Positions 49,201-59,348 of a DNA stretch of 64,000 bases are shown here, in pieces. Origin of the DNA: Morella rubra (Eukaryota > Streptophyta > Magnoliopsida > Fagales > Myricaceae); the NCBI GenBank assembly GCA_003952965.2, contig CM025852.1, positions 13,985,811 through 14,049,810 on the forward strand, read 5' to 3'. The position numbers were made by a program, and so were the translations under genes. The notes below the pieces were generated by a model, which was not told where the DNA came from, made no database searches, and worked only from the letters and a program-made list of their open reading frames with translations. Every line of letters starts with the position of its first letter. Position 1 is the first letter of the stretch.

Positions 49201-52200
49201 AAAATTGGAACTAGTTAAGTGTAAGCATCGTAAAATTCTACTTGTTTGTTTCTTTTCCTAAATTTCCATCATCTCTAAATTGTAAGTAAACTATAATAAA
49301 ACAATAACTAAATATAACCATATGGACAAAGTAGGACAGACACAAAATTTGAACCTCCTCAAATAGTTACTTGAAAGTATTTTTGCAAGAGCATCCCATA
49401 AATAAAGAAAGATTCCTAAGTAGAGTCGTGCATTAAACTGGATCTTAGAGTTCAATATGCTGAATGATTTATGCATCTGCAAATGCTTCCTACACCTCAG
49501 GGCATGATTTATTGTCAGACATTTCAGTTGTCCACAGACCAATTTTCTGCATCACCTATCCTTTTTACCTGCTCTGTCCATGTTGTTATCTGTACCCAGT
49601 TTCTGATCTACTTATGGTCTGATCTAGCAAACATAAGACGACCATCGTGAATATACAATGGTGAGCTTTCATCAAGTAAAGCCATGCAAAAATTAAAAGT
49701 GATAAGCAAAAACTTATGGTGCAAGTATGGGAGTTTTGCCACCTGACAGAAACTGTAATTTGTATGCTAAATATTGATGTCCAATGCTAGGTGGTTAGTT
49801 TTCTTTTTCAACCTTGTATGTCCGTTGAAATATGCTGACATGTCAGCATTGTCTAAGTGTTTAAAAATGGACATGTCAGCGTATTCCGTTAAGGAATTAA
49901 TGGAGGTATGGATGGAGGGACCCTATGCATCATATTGGTGATCACGGGAACCAAATCGTTGAAGTTGGAACCACTGGGACCAATTTGTAACAAAGTGAAA
50001 CTACAGGGACTATTTGGGTAATTCCGCCTATTACATACCATCCTTAGAGCTGAACAGCTATCTGCTTAATGAAAGAGAACATAATTTACATGATAAGATC
50101 AAACTCTTCGTGTCAATGGTGATTAATCATGGTATTAGAGCATTAGTCTAAAGTTTTTACCTTAGCTCTACTCTACCTCTCATTTCAAATAGCTTTTTTA
50201 ATAGGTGGGTCTATTCACACTCTTGTCTTGCATATGAGATAGAGTGTTAGAGAATATGGTTGAACAATATCTCTCCTATCAACTTAAATTTTTTGACAAA
50301 TGGTGACTTAGCACTTAAATCCCTAGAGTCTTGCCATAAAAAATAAAAAGGTAATGGGGAAATTATGATTTTTAGAAAAGATATACAATTAGAATTGCTT
50401 TTGGTGACTAAAAGGGTTATTGTTAGAACCCCAGGATGCATCAGCCACATATGTGCCAAACCCCACAAGTACTAGTTGCAATTAGAGCTCCATAATTGCT
50501 TATATAGGTCAAATTTCCTTGCTACATACCTAACTCACGTAATAGATAACACCCTCACACAATCCAATCCCTACAATCTGCAGTATTAAAATTCAAGGTT
50601 GACTTAACAAGGTCCAATTTGCTCACAAAATCTCTTTAATGTGTGTTTTTGCCAAGTTTGTTCTAATACCTTTGGTCGCTATTTGAGGATGAGCTAGCTA
50701 TATTTGGGTAATACCTAAAATAACTGGTTACACTAAAATCTTCCGAAAATTGTATAAATATCCCACCTTAACCTAGTAAACATCTGATATGAAACTCGGC
50801 TCATCTACGCATGCCCCCCCCAGCCCCGCCCCTGCCCCCGACCCCGAAGCCCAAATTTTATCAATATCGCTGTTTAAGCATTCAAGTTGTTCTTAGGGTG
50901 CGTTTGTCTCCCAAAATTTTGGCCTTCCAAAATTTTAACCTCATAAAATAATTACAATATAATCTCTTTCCCCCATCAAATCACTACTTTTCACTATAAT
51001 AAATATAAAAAATTCATTCAAATTATCTCTCTCTTCACTCTTTCACCAATTCCAATATCCCAAAATTTTATCATTCAAACACACCCTTAGAAGTTCCTGC
51101 ATACCTGAACCCAATAAAAAAATGTCAGAACGCCATCCTTTACCACTCGAAACATCCCCATATCTTATAATACAGTAATTAACTCTCAAGGGATCATTAA
51201 CTGGCAGTTATCAGTACTGAACCAGGACAAAAAGGTGTCACCAGATATCAGCAATTATTCATTGACATGAATTAATTTAGAGGCCCCTTGCCAAATGTGC
51301 GCTGGCATTAACAGATGGCGAATGTATTCCTTTCAATGAGTAATGTTAAAGCTGTCATGATTACATCCTCAAACTTTATCTGTTCTTGGCGCACACTATT
51401 AACCTACTGAGGTTGTATATACTTCAGCATGTAGTTGTTGAATGTATTTTAATCTGTAATAGGTAGTGTACCGGATAAAACTCCCTGGCCCACCAGATAT
51501 TGGAGAAGGGAAGCCTGAAAATCAGAATCATGCCATAATCTTCACTCGTGGTGAAGCTCTCCAAGCAATTGATATGAACCAAGTAGGTTATCTCTTAAGT
51601 AACTCGCATATTAATCCTTTCCTTGTTTGTTCTCACCGCGTTAACTTTGTCAGGATAATTATTTGGAAGAAGCACTCAAAATTAGAAATCTTCTACAAGA
51701 ATTTAATCAGCATCAGGGACAGAGACCTCCAACAATTCTTGGTTTAAGGGAACACATATTCACGGGAAGGTTAGATTTGACGGTCTATGCTTTTACTATA
51801 TCTCATGCCTTTATAATCAATAGTAGTGGAAATCTGAGTGGGACCATTGAGTCAGATAAGTTACTCCGACAAGTGTTCAATCTTTAGGCAATGCTCTGAT
51901 TTAGCTATGTTTACCTATTTTAATGCCATCACAAGTTGACCAATGTGTTTCAAAATGAGAATTTAAGTAATGCTTGGATTTAGCGTCATGACCATTGGAT
52001 TGAATCCATTGATGCTTAGATATATAAATTATTTAAATAAGTAAATAAAAATCCAAGTTTTTGACCAATATAATATCAGGAGAAGGATACACCTTATAGG
52101 GGAATTTCTACTTATTCTAATTATTACGTCCTCCATAAATATGAGTTTCCTTGGGGATGGTAGTTCTACTCCTTTTCCTCTTCCACTTCTCATCTGCATC

Positions 52201-55200
52201 TTTTTTCTTTTTCCCTTTATTTATTATATATATTTTTTGAAACATTCATACTTTAGCAACTGTTTCTGACAATCCAGGTTAGGTATAAGAATTAGAAACA
52301 CCTTAACATATGATCAACTAAAATGCAGCATTTTAAAAATGGTGGCACTGGCATGTCTATGAACACCTAGGTGACCAGTTGGCTTCCAAATGAATTAATT
52401 TGTGATTTTTGAGACTGGAAACTTATGCCTAGATAGTTTACCAGCCAAACCTTTGACCAATCTGGTTTAGAGTGGATTACCCAATGGGCCGGGAAGAAAA
52501 ATATTTGTCTACTCAGAATTATTTATTCCAAATTTGCTCTTCACACAATGCTATTAAAGAACTGTTTACGAATAGGCTTCTAGTGCTTAAGACGCAACTT
52601 TCTCTAGTAAGATTCTGAGCATTTGTGCAAGAAGGAAAACCTACAGGAATCAGATTTTAATAAATGTCTTCCACATGCATTCATCGCATTTCAAAGCACG
52701 TACAGGAAAAATCTTTTTATCTGTCGGTATGTCGATCTGCTATTTCTTTTAACTTATTGGCTGTCTTATATTTTCTCCTCCACTGCAGTGTTTCTTCTCT
52801 AGCATGGTTCATGTCATACCAAGAGACAAGCTTTGTCACCATTGGTCAACGGCTTCTTGCCAGTCCTCTCAGGTAAGGGATGCTTGTTTATTTGAGCTCA
52901 CTCTTAAAAGATAAGGCAACTACTTAGTGTCTCTGCTTGTATGCCAATGCATGAATGGGTTTGTCTTATCCCTGTGTTGGGTGGAATATTGCCCGGTATG
53001 TCTACATAGTTTTCTTGGTGATGCCACGTTGATGGCATAAATTTTAATGGTTAGGTATTTACATCCACCATTATTGTACAGTATTCTCGTTATCTCCAGC
53101 TCTTTGGTCATATTTTATGACACTACTGATTTACCTATGTCGTGCTTACTTCAACTTTCTCTTATTTTGGTCTAACATCAGGGTAAGATTCCACTATGGA
53201 CATCCAGATGTATTCGACAGGATGTTTCACATTACAAGAGGAGGCATAAGCAAAGCATCCAAAACAATTAACTTGAGTGAAGATGTATTTGCTGGTAAGC
53301 TTAACTTTACATTTTAATCTAGAAATTTACTGTTCATCACCGACTGCGTACATCGTTCTGATTGTAGGATTTAATTCTACTTTACGACGGGGATGCATTA
53401 CATACCATGAGTACATGCAAGTTGGCAAAGGTCGTGATGTAGGCCTAAATCAGATCTCGAAGTTTGAAGCCAAGATCGCAAATGGAAACAGTGAACAGAC
53501 TCTTAGTCGTGATATATACCGCCTTGGACGTCAGTTTGATTTCTTCCGGATGCTATCTTGTTATTTCACAACCATTGGCTTTTACTTCAGTAGCTTGGTA
53601 AGTGCTTTCAGACCTGCAAAAATTAGTATTTTGTTTTTCCTCTCTTCTCACATAAGTGTGCTGATAGCCTATTGATTTTCTTACAAGAAATTTGCCCTCA
53701 AAAATGCTTTACACAAACTAGATTTTTCAATAAATTAAAGGGAAAATAGACCTCACATGATGTCCTGGATGGAGAAAAAAACAAGTTTAAACTACTAAGT
53801 ATTTAATTGGGCGTCCCTTATATTATCAACTAATTGACAACGTCCTTGATGATCATTGGTTCTTCAGTTTTCTGCACATATGCAGTTGTGCTACATTATT
53901 TGGAAATGAGCCCGCTCAATATTCAAGTTGCTGATTTTCTTGAAGTAAACAATAAACACTTTTTCTTTTCAATGTTATTTGATAATGTGAACATGGCGTT
54001 TTAGGATTCACTACAATATTCTTATGTGCTTTTTTTCTGTTCACTGCTGGTATGTAATATCTTGTGATTAACTTCATTTTTACTTTACAATCCAACAGAT
54101 ATCAGTACTTGGAATTTATGTGTTCCTCTATGGACAGCTATATCTTGTTCTTAGTGGGTTAGAGAAATCACTTCTTCTTGAAGCTAAAGTGCGGAACATA
54201 CAGTCCTTGGAAACAGCTCTTGCCTCCCAGTCATTTATTCAGCTTGGGCTCCTAACAGGCTTACCGATGGTGATGGAGATCGGGCTCGAGAAAGGGTTTC
54301 TTACCGCCCTTCAAGATTTTGTGCTCATGCAATTGCAACTGGCTGCTGTTTTCTTTACTTTCTCCCTTGGAACAAAAACTCATTATTATGGACGAACAAT
54401 TCTCCATGGGGGAGCTAAGTACAGACCCACTGGGCGTAAGGTCGTGGTGTTTCATGCCAGCTTCACCGAAAACTACAGATTGTATTCCAGAAGCCACTTT
54501 GTGAAAGGATTTGAACTATTGCTTTTGTTGATCGTCTATGATTTGTATAGGAGGTCTTACCAGAGCAGCATGGCCTATGTGTTAATCACTTATTCCATTT
54601 GGTTCATGTCAATCACTTGGTTGTTTGCACCATTTCTTTTTAATCCCTCTGGGTTCAGTTGGGACAAGATAGTAGATGACTGGAAAGATTGGAATAAGTG
54701 GATCAGGCAGCAGGGTGGCATAGGAGTTCAACAGGATAAAAGTTGGCAATCTTGGTGGGATGAAGAGCAAGCTCATCTTCGTCGGTCAGGGCTGAGATCT
54801 AGGTTGATGGAAATACTTCTTTCTCTTAGGTTTTTCATTTATCAGTATGGTCTGGTCTATCACCTTGACATCTCCCAGCAGAGCAAAAATTTCCTGGTCT
54901 ATGTGCTTTCATGGGTTGTGATTCTTGCAGTTTTCCTATTAGTCAAGGTAAATTCTTATGATACCCTTCGACTGGAGATTTTGTCTATGTTTTTTTTTTT
55001 TTTCTCAGCAAAAGGGTGGAAGGAAACGACTAGCATGACCAACTACCCTTGGGCATGATCATAGAGACTTCACCCGCTACAAAATATTTGGATTGAGCCA
55101 TAGCTATCAAACTAGGGGAGGTTGGACTGTCACCACAGCTCCACAAAAATGCAATGAACCTTGGGGGTGTTCGATACAAGGATTTCTTGCCCCCTGGGAC

Positions 55201-56461
55201 TTTCATCCTTTCCCCAAGGCCATTTTCTTAATCTACTTGCATGATATGCAACTAAATACCATTCATAGTCTCAGAGAGTCAGAAGTTATGTTGGTTGAAA
55301 TGGCGCAGATTATTTGTTTAGCAGCAATTAATTCAACAAGAAATTACGATTCGTAAATGAGTCCAAATCTATATTCAAATCATTAGTTGAAACAATTTTT
55401 AACCAGGAGGTACTACTGACGTTCAGACACAGAGTTAGCTGTCTTCCCATGCTTTTATTGTCATTTCAAGTTTTAGTCACCTCAGTTTACCACATTTTAT
55501 GTATGTCTTAATAGATACGAAAATGAAGTGTGATAATTGCAAACAATCACCTAAGAACACTCCTGAAGTTCATCCTTCATAGGTTTCTGATGCTGGCTAC
55601 TTTCTTTGGTATCAGAAGATGCCACTGTTAGGGTGTGAAGGTAATAATGTCAAAATCGTTCTGCAGACCTTGTTGGACTGCATGCTTAAAGGAATGAAAT
55701 TAAACCTGAAGTAGAATAGTTAGTCAAGGAAATAAATTTCATGGATGTTAACCTAGGAAAATGATGCACTTCCTTATACATAGAATGAAGCCTTCCTTAA
55801 GAATGGCCTACTTTGCTTCTGAAATGATTCTCTTTGGCAACATCTGGTTGACTAGAACAATTTCACAACACAAGATTTTAGGTTTACATGTTTGCTTATA
55901 GTAGAACAGCATGTTTGCATGATTTGCTGAGTCATTAACAGAATTGGAACAAATCATGCAGGCCGTTAACCTGGGAAGGCAAATGTTCAGTGCCAAGTTT
56001 CATCTGTGGTTTAGACTATTGAAAGCACTCCTCTTCCTGGGTGGTCTAGCGATCATCATCGTTCTCTCAAAAGTTTGTGATCTGTCTTTGATGGACTTAG
56101 TTGTGTGCTGTCTGGCATTTTTGCCAACCGGATGGGGTTTGATATTGGTAGGTTTGCTTCTAGAGAACACTTTTGCTGAGGATATCCATTTCCTGTTTCC
56201 TTCTCAACTAATACACTTGTGATTATTCAGATTTCACAAGCTGTGAGGCCCAAGATTGAGAATACTTTCGTGTGGTACTTCATCCAAGTACTTGCGAGAG
56301 CTTATGACTATGGAATGGGTGTTGTCCTTCTCACACCCATAGCTGTTCTGGCGTGGCTCCCAATTATATCTGCCTTCCAAACTCGTTTCCTATTCAATGA
56401 GGCATTCAATAGGCACTTGCAAATCCAGCCTATTCTTGCAGGGAAAAAGAAGCACAAATAA
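26133..56461 (+). CDS. CALS8: Callose synthase 8-like (1,3-beta-glucan synthase), 41 exons, 1943 residues
   Basis: The enzyme transfers glucose from UDP-glucose to a growing 1,3-beta-glucan (callose) chain at the plasma membrane. Callose is laid down at plasmodesmata, cell plates, pollen structures and wounds. I joined 41 exons (listed in the block entries). All introns are GT-AG, phases agree, the sum is 5832 bases, and no internal stop was met. Order of domains: N-terminal Vta1-like region (about residues 40-180), FKS1_dom1 near [15 protein letters not shown] (about 310-430), a first membrane cluster, a large cytosolic glucan synthase domain, and a C-terminal membrane cluster. The length fits the family (about 1900-1980). 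The N-terminal [18 protein letters not shown] and the linker RRRKEKSD match Arabidopsis CALS8/GSL4 as I remember it better than CALS5 or CALS7. In Arabidopsis CALS8 is linked to plasmodesmal callose under stress. The family is certain; the orthology is likely. Introns of up to 4.3 kb hold transposons. Confidence 0.93.
27107..28515 (+). mobile_element. 5'-truncated L1-like LINE in intron 1 (same strand)
   Basis: Intron 1 (26338-28561) carries the C-terminal part of a LINE polyprotein. It begins near [19 protein letters not shown], a motif that follows the reverse transcriptase core, and continues through [12 protein letters not shown] and FLWGSD. After frame breaks near 27395 and 27520-27720 it continues as the zinc-binding reverse transcriptase domain (zf-RVT): [17 protein letters not shown], then [18 protein letters not shown] with Cys/His ligands. 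The 3' end has AATAAAGC and an A-rich tail near 28500-28515. No target duplication was found. Stops and shifts make it inactive. Confidence 0.85.
31285..34166 (+). other. Intron 9 of callose synthase (2.9 kb)
   Basis: Non-coding, with GT at the start and AG before ATGGCATATGAG. It contains a Tourist-like element at 32920-33679 (separate entry) and short CA/TG repeats near 31785-31815. The minus-strand frame at 31417-31797 shows no family features. Confidence 0.75.
32917..33682. mobile_element. Tourist-like DNA element in intron 9, 760 bp
   Basis: The element is 32920-33679. Its ends GGTCATGTTTGCAACC and GGTTTGCAAACACGACC are imperfect inverted repeats. TAA flanks both sides (32917-32919 and 33680-33682), the target duplication of PIF/Harbinger elements. 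Inside, 33160-33245 is richer in G and C than the intron. It has no coding capacity that I can see. Confidence 0.7.
34167..40790 (+). CDS. CALS8: Callose synthase exons 10-20 (residues 351-777)
   Basis: Exons: 34167-34304, 34374-34450, 34530-34689, 35307-35432, 35525-35642, 37567-37895, 38076-38128, 38221-38281, 40257-40338, 40439-40488, 40704-40790. Exons 10-12 finish FKS1_dom1 ([19 protein letters not shown]) and a basic linker KKEGRKDEE. Exons 13-20 encode the first membrane cluster: [16 protein letters not shown], the hydrophobic [56 protein letters not shown], and [20 protein letters not shown], a hallmark of the family. Exon 11 uses a GTTAGT donor that splits the Trp codon of YFW. Confidence 0.9.
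35881..36248. mobile_element. Foldback (inverted-repeat) element in intron 14
   Basis: The outer left arm GCAAAAATCAAATTTCAC pairs with the right GTGCAATTTGATTTTTAT. Further in, CTAATTTTGTCTGATTACACC pairs with GGCGTAATTAGACAAATTAG. The inner arms ATGCCCCTCCAAGAGAAAA and TTTTCTTGGAGGGGCAT also pair. It is a long imperfect palindrome of about 370 bases, non-coding, and resembles MITEs with long terminal inverted repeats. No target duplication could be assigned. Confidence 0.65.
37456..37476 (+). repeat. CT microsatellite
   Basis: About ten uninterrupted CT units, part of the pyrimidine-rich tract region before exon 15. It is likely variable in length between individuals. Confidence 0.9.
38282..40256 (+). 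other. Intron 17 of callose synthase (2.0 kb)
   Basis: Non-coding; no mobile element could be recognised and short open frames within it carry no family motif. It begins GTGAGT and ends ATGCAG. Confidence 0.7.
40854..43304 (+). CDS. CALS8: Callose synthase exons 21-28 (residues 778-1108)
   Basis: Exons: 40854-40985, 41077-41171, 41256-41340, 41425-41585, 41844-41967, 42070-42164, 42265-42412, 43153-43304. This is the central cytosolic region: [15 protein letters not shown], an RRRG basic stretch, [44 protein letters not shown], then [14 protein letters not shown]. Exon 28 encodes [16 protein letters not shown] and the conserved [21 protein letters not shown] that opens the glucan synthase domain. 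Exon 28 has a weak donor (GTCAAA) yet the next exon joins in phase to give LSFSVMTPHY, as expected in the family. Confidence 0.9.
43800..46700 (-). pseudogene. Decayed copia retrotransposon relic in intron 28 (antisense)
   Basis: Pieces of copia pol are read on the minus strand from right to left. An integrase-like piece is near 46580-46470 (GPSNIPSTLF then FLEDYF). A reverse transcriptase piece is near 44910-44790 ([15 protein letters not shown], a damaged YVDD box), then [16 protein letters not shown] and [16 protein letters not shown]. RNase H follows near 44256-44190 ([18 protein letters not shown]), and a second, more degraded RNase H piece is near 43850-43803 (AMVAQSDA, stop, AKYKAV). 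Many stops and shifts are present. No LTRs or target duplication were found, so limits are approximate. It lies antisense to the host gene. Confidence 0.75.
45486..45946 (-). mobile_element. 5'-truncated LINE nested in the copia relic, 16-bp target duplication
   Basis: The inserted piece is 45502-45930. It is flanked by exact 16-base direct repeats GAGAGTCAAAGAATAT at 45486-45501 and 45931-45946. On the minus strand it encodes part of the zinc-binding reverse transcriptase domain ([19 protein letters not shown]), and the left side holds the A-rich 3' tail (seen as T-run 45501-45508 on the plus strand). It resembles the LINE in intron 1 and was inserted after the copia element. Confidence 0.9.
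47557..53597 (+). CDS. CALS8: Callose synthase exons 29-38 (residues 1108-1522)
   Basis: Exons: 47557-47663, 47751-47873, 47980-48048, 48209-48377, 48501-48612, 51463-51582, 51654-51769, 52789-52872, 53182-53294, 53368-53597. This is the heart of the glucan synthase domain (PF02364 family). Conserved runs: [150 protein letters not shown] and [19 protein letters not shown]. Its last part re-enters the membrane ([13 protein letters not shown]). Intron 33 is 2.85 kb. Confidence 0.92.
48613..51462 (+). other. Intron 33 of callose synthase (2.85 kb)
   Basis: Non-coding. It contains a Tourist-like MITE (50896-51086), a C-rich patch at 50812-50855, and a segment near 49920-50030 of the GGGACCAATTTGTAAC type that looks like repetitive plant DNA without clear ends. 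Confidence 0.7.
50893..51089. mobile_element. Tourist-like MITE in intron 33, 191 bp, TTA target duplication
   Basis: The element is 50896-51086, with ends GGGTGCGTTTG and CAAACACACCC as inverted repeats (one mismatch). TTA flanks both sides (50893-50895 and 51087-51089). Inside, CCCAAAATTTTGG at the left pairs with CCCAAAATTTTA at the right. It is AT-rich and non-coding. Confidence 0.82.
54099..56461 (+). CDS. CALS8: Callose synthase exons 39-41 (residues 1523-1943, C-terminus)
   Basis: Exons: 54099-54947, 55962-56147, 56231-56461, the last ending in TAA at 56459-56461. Exon 39 (849 bases) encodes the membrane cluster after the catalytic region: [60 protein letters not shown], then KYRPTGRK near residue 1631. 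RPTG fits the RXTG motif proposed for UDP-glucose binding in this family. [20 protein letters not shown] and [11 protein letters not shown] follow. Exon 40 encodes [12 protein letters not shown] and exon 41 ends with [20 protein letters not shown] plus a basic tail, the normal end of a callose synthase. Confidence 0.94.
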
Positions 56462-57047
56462 AATTTTCCGAGCAATGATTGTAGAGGGTATATATGTGTC
56501 GTCAAGGCAAATTTTTTTTTTTTTGGGTAAGTTAGTCAAGTAGACATTCACAAGTCCTTGTGATAATACTTTCGGTATATATTATTCTTTACAGAATACT
56601 GCAAGATCCATACAAATTTACAGTGTAAGTGAAGAAGGAATGCAAGTTCAGATGGCAGAAAAGCTTACTGTATTTCTTATGGATGACTCGTCTGAATCAG
56701 TCGCTGAATTTCTTTCTCTCTCGATAGCACACACTTGGCTTCCAATCTGGACGAATCAAAACCAAAATTCGCATCGACAATTGCCTTATGAAGGGCACTT
56801 TGTAAATTATCGTCCAACTTGGAGTAAAATTGGAAAACTTCGCTCTAGTTTGTAGCACAGAGAATGCACATGTGCCGAAACATGTTTTAAGTTGAAGGAT
56901 AATTGCGGCACGTGTTCAAACAGACAACTCATGCATGCAGCATCACTTTAGAGACGACCCAACTTTTCTCATTCCTTCGCATCTGCATATTAGCGGAATA
57001 GGGAACCAAAACTAGCATAACCGGAAACTTCAGGCTATGTTTGAGAC
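56462..57047. other. 3' flank of callose synthase
   Basis: Probable 3' UTR and intergenic DNA. AATAAA-like sequence lies right at the stop (56457-56463), with further A/T-rich stretches near 56510. No gene was recognised. Confidence 0.4.
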
Positions 57048-57240
57048 AATGGCGGTGGTAGGATATTTATAGGCCGAATTAATTTAATATTATTATTTAA
57101 ATAAAATAACAAATATATAATTTCATATATAAATTTTAACTTATAACAAAAGAGAAGAAAAATATTTTATAATAACTTTAATTTGGATACATAAAAAAAC
57201 CACACACAAGAAACCTAGGAATCTCTTATCATAACTGAAC

Positions 57241-57939
57241 TCAACAATATTTTAGAGAATAAAAGTCATCTATCAACATTTTTGTGCCAAAAGTTGCAGC
57301 AATTTCTTTCTCAATATAAATAACTAAAGAATTTGCAAGAAATTCATTTTCCATCTTGTTGCGAAGTCTTGTTTTGACAATATTCATAACTGAAAAAGTT
57401 TGCTCTATAGTTGTTATTGACACTGGAAGAGTCAAGATAAGATGAATCAATCTGTCAATTAAATAGTAGGTATTTGACTTTCATGTTTCAGCTAATTTTT
57501 GACATAACTTAAAAATGGTGGACAAACATTTGAACTCAGGATGGTGAGTCACATCGAGCGCAAAGTGCTGCAATTGGTATCTCAAATGAATATTTTCATA
57601 CTCCATAAAATCCTGAGGATAAAAGTTTTCAACAAGACTACAAATATCATCAATGTTGAATGATTTATATGCATTCTTGGGATCTAAGCTTGAGCTAAGA
57701 ATAAGATATTTTGTTGATTTCTCATTAAACCTATTGTTCAGCTCTTGTAATTGAGAGTCTATTGCAACCATAAATATGTCAATTCGATGATGATGCTCCA
57801 ATGTGATACGATCTCTTTTATTGGAAAATCTACCTCGACCCAATGTGTATGGAGCAATCATATTAGGAACTTCAATATCAAACCTTCCACAAAATGACTT
57901 CACATTCTCAAGAAAAGTTTCCCAACCATATCTTCTCAA
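57241..57939 (-). pseudogene. hAT transposase C-terminus with dimerisation domain
   Basis: One frame broken by a single TGA at 57481-57483. The upstream part begins near RYGWETFLENVKSFCGRFD and includes HHHRIDIFMVAIDSQLQELN and FYPQDFMEYENIHLRYQLQ. The downstream part contains the hAT dimerisation signature (TLPVSITTIEQTFSV, RLRNKMENEFLANSL) and ends DDFYSLKYC. The stop falls in the linker just before the dimerisation region. Confidence 0.88.
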
Positions 57940-58097
57940 TTTTTGAATAAGTTATTTTGTAGTTTTGACCAAATGCATAGCATTCAAAATGTATTGGGTT
58001 TGTTGTTGTATTGCTTGACATAGAGAATATGTAACTCCCATGATTTCTCTCATCAAAATGCAAGATAAAAATAAACTCAAATGACATCATACCAGAG

Positions 58098-58354
58098 TAT
58101 AAGAGAGTGTACATTTATGTTTTCTTAGTTTTTCCGCTATAGTTTTCTTTTTGTACTTTAGTATGTACATTATAAGAAGTTGGTTCTCTTTTGTAATACT
58201 TCGGTATTAATAAAAGGTTCTATTTGTGTTTTGCTTAGTATCTTGTTGTTTTGTCGATCGTTCCCATAGGCCGTAACCTCAGTTTTAATAGCTATGTCAT
58301 TACTATAAGACAATGCTTGATGTCTTCACGGTCCGGGCTATTACACTGTATAAG
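58098..58354 (-). mobile_element. 245-bp LTR-like insertion inside the hAT transposase
   Basis: The hAT reading breaks off at DAYT near 58355 and resumes at MMSFEFIFILH near 58090. The foreign DNA is 58104-58348, flanked by TATAAG at 58098-58103 and 58349-58354. On the minus strand it begins close to TGTAATAGCCCGGACCGTGAAG and ends near AAATGTACA, like a plant LTR. The flanking hexamer and the TG...CA pair are offset by a few bases, so a solo LTR is the best guess but unproven. A shortened copy recurs in the second tandem copy (about 60288-60475). Confidence 0.55.
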
Positions 58355-58449
58355 CATCGCCATGTTGAGAATAAGTAGAACCTTCAGTAATAATATTTTG
58401 GATTATTTTCAGAGTTGCCTGAAACATTCTTATCAAGCTACATATTGAA

Positions 58450-59340
58450 TTAAAATGAGAGCTCTACATCATATCTCTAGCTCGTTTCAAACTAGCAATT
58501 TGTTTTGCCCCTCTTTCAGTTTCAAGTTCATCAATAGCAATCAAATGTGCAATTTCAGTTGCTTGGGCAGCATGCAATTTATCGTACCTTTTACAAAGAG
58601 ACACTAACAATGTTGATAATGAAACCTAACTTTGTAAAAAACCGATGAACTAAAAGCATTGATCTTAATATCGTAACTCATGCTAGTTGTAAGCGATGAG
58701 TCATACAATGTACATAATAAGCATAAGGACAGTCACTAAGAAATAGAGTTTGCAATCCATTCCACTTACCACACATATTGCCATCAACACCATACCCTTG
58801 CCTTGAATATTTTGTATGTTGAGATTGTGTCGAGGAAGGACAATAGAAATTTTATTTTTAAGAGTTAAGGCAGAAGTGTCCTTAACATGCACAATATCAA
58901 AGAAACGTTATTTGACAAAACATTCTTTATCAACAAATCTCAAAATAAAGGTCATTTGTTCCCTTCTAGATTCATCTTGAACTTCATCCACTATAATGCA
59001 AAATTTTGAATCACCAACTTCTTTGCGAATTGCAGTTCGTATCTTTGTTTCCAAAACATGCAAAATCTCTTTTTGAATAGAATGAGAAGTATACTTTGCA
59101 TTTTTTTGGAGCATTTTCTAACACAAGCTCGGCAATCTTCTCATTGTACGTTGATACAAGTTTTACCAATTCAAGAAAATTACCACAATTTTTGGAGTCA
59201 GGACTCTCATTGTGGCCTCTAAGAGCACATGCTTGAGATGTTAAATAACGAATACAATCCACTGAAGTCTTCAATTGCAATCGATTATTCATTATTTGTT
59301 ATGAGTTTTGCCTCTCAATCACCTTATCAATATGCTTAGA
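58450..59340 (-). pseudogene. hAT transposase core (DUF4371), left copy
   Basis: Reading right to left: MNNRLQLKTSVDCIRYL, RGHNESPDSKNCGNFLEL, a frameshift after LVLENAPK, then ETKIRTAIRKEVGDSKFC, IIVDEVQDESRREQMTFILR, a stop after CFVK, HVKDTSALTLK, then a damaged GKGMVLMAICVVSG in place of the GVDGNMCGKWNG of the right copy. Further on are KRYDKLHAAQATEIAHLIA and a stop where the usual RWSSHF is expected. It carries most of the RNase H-like fold but cannot make a protein. Confidence 0.85.
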
Positions 59341-59348
59341 TTGGTACA

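Noticed and set aside
54261..54504. Short open frames overlapping exon 39 of callose synthase
   Set aside because: They overlap strongly conserved callose synthase coding sequence in other frames.
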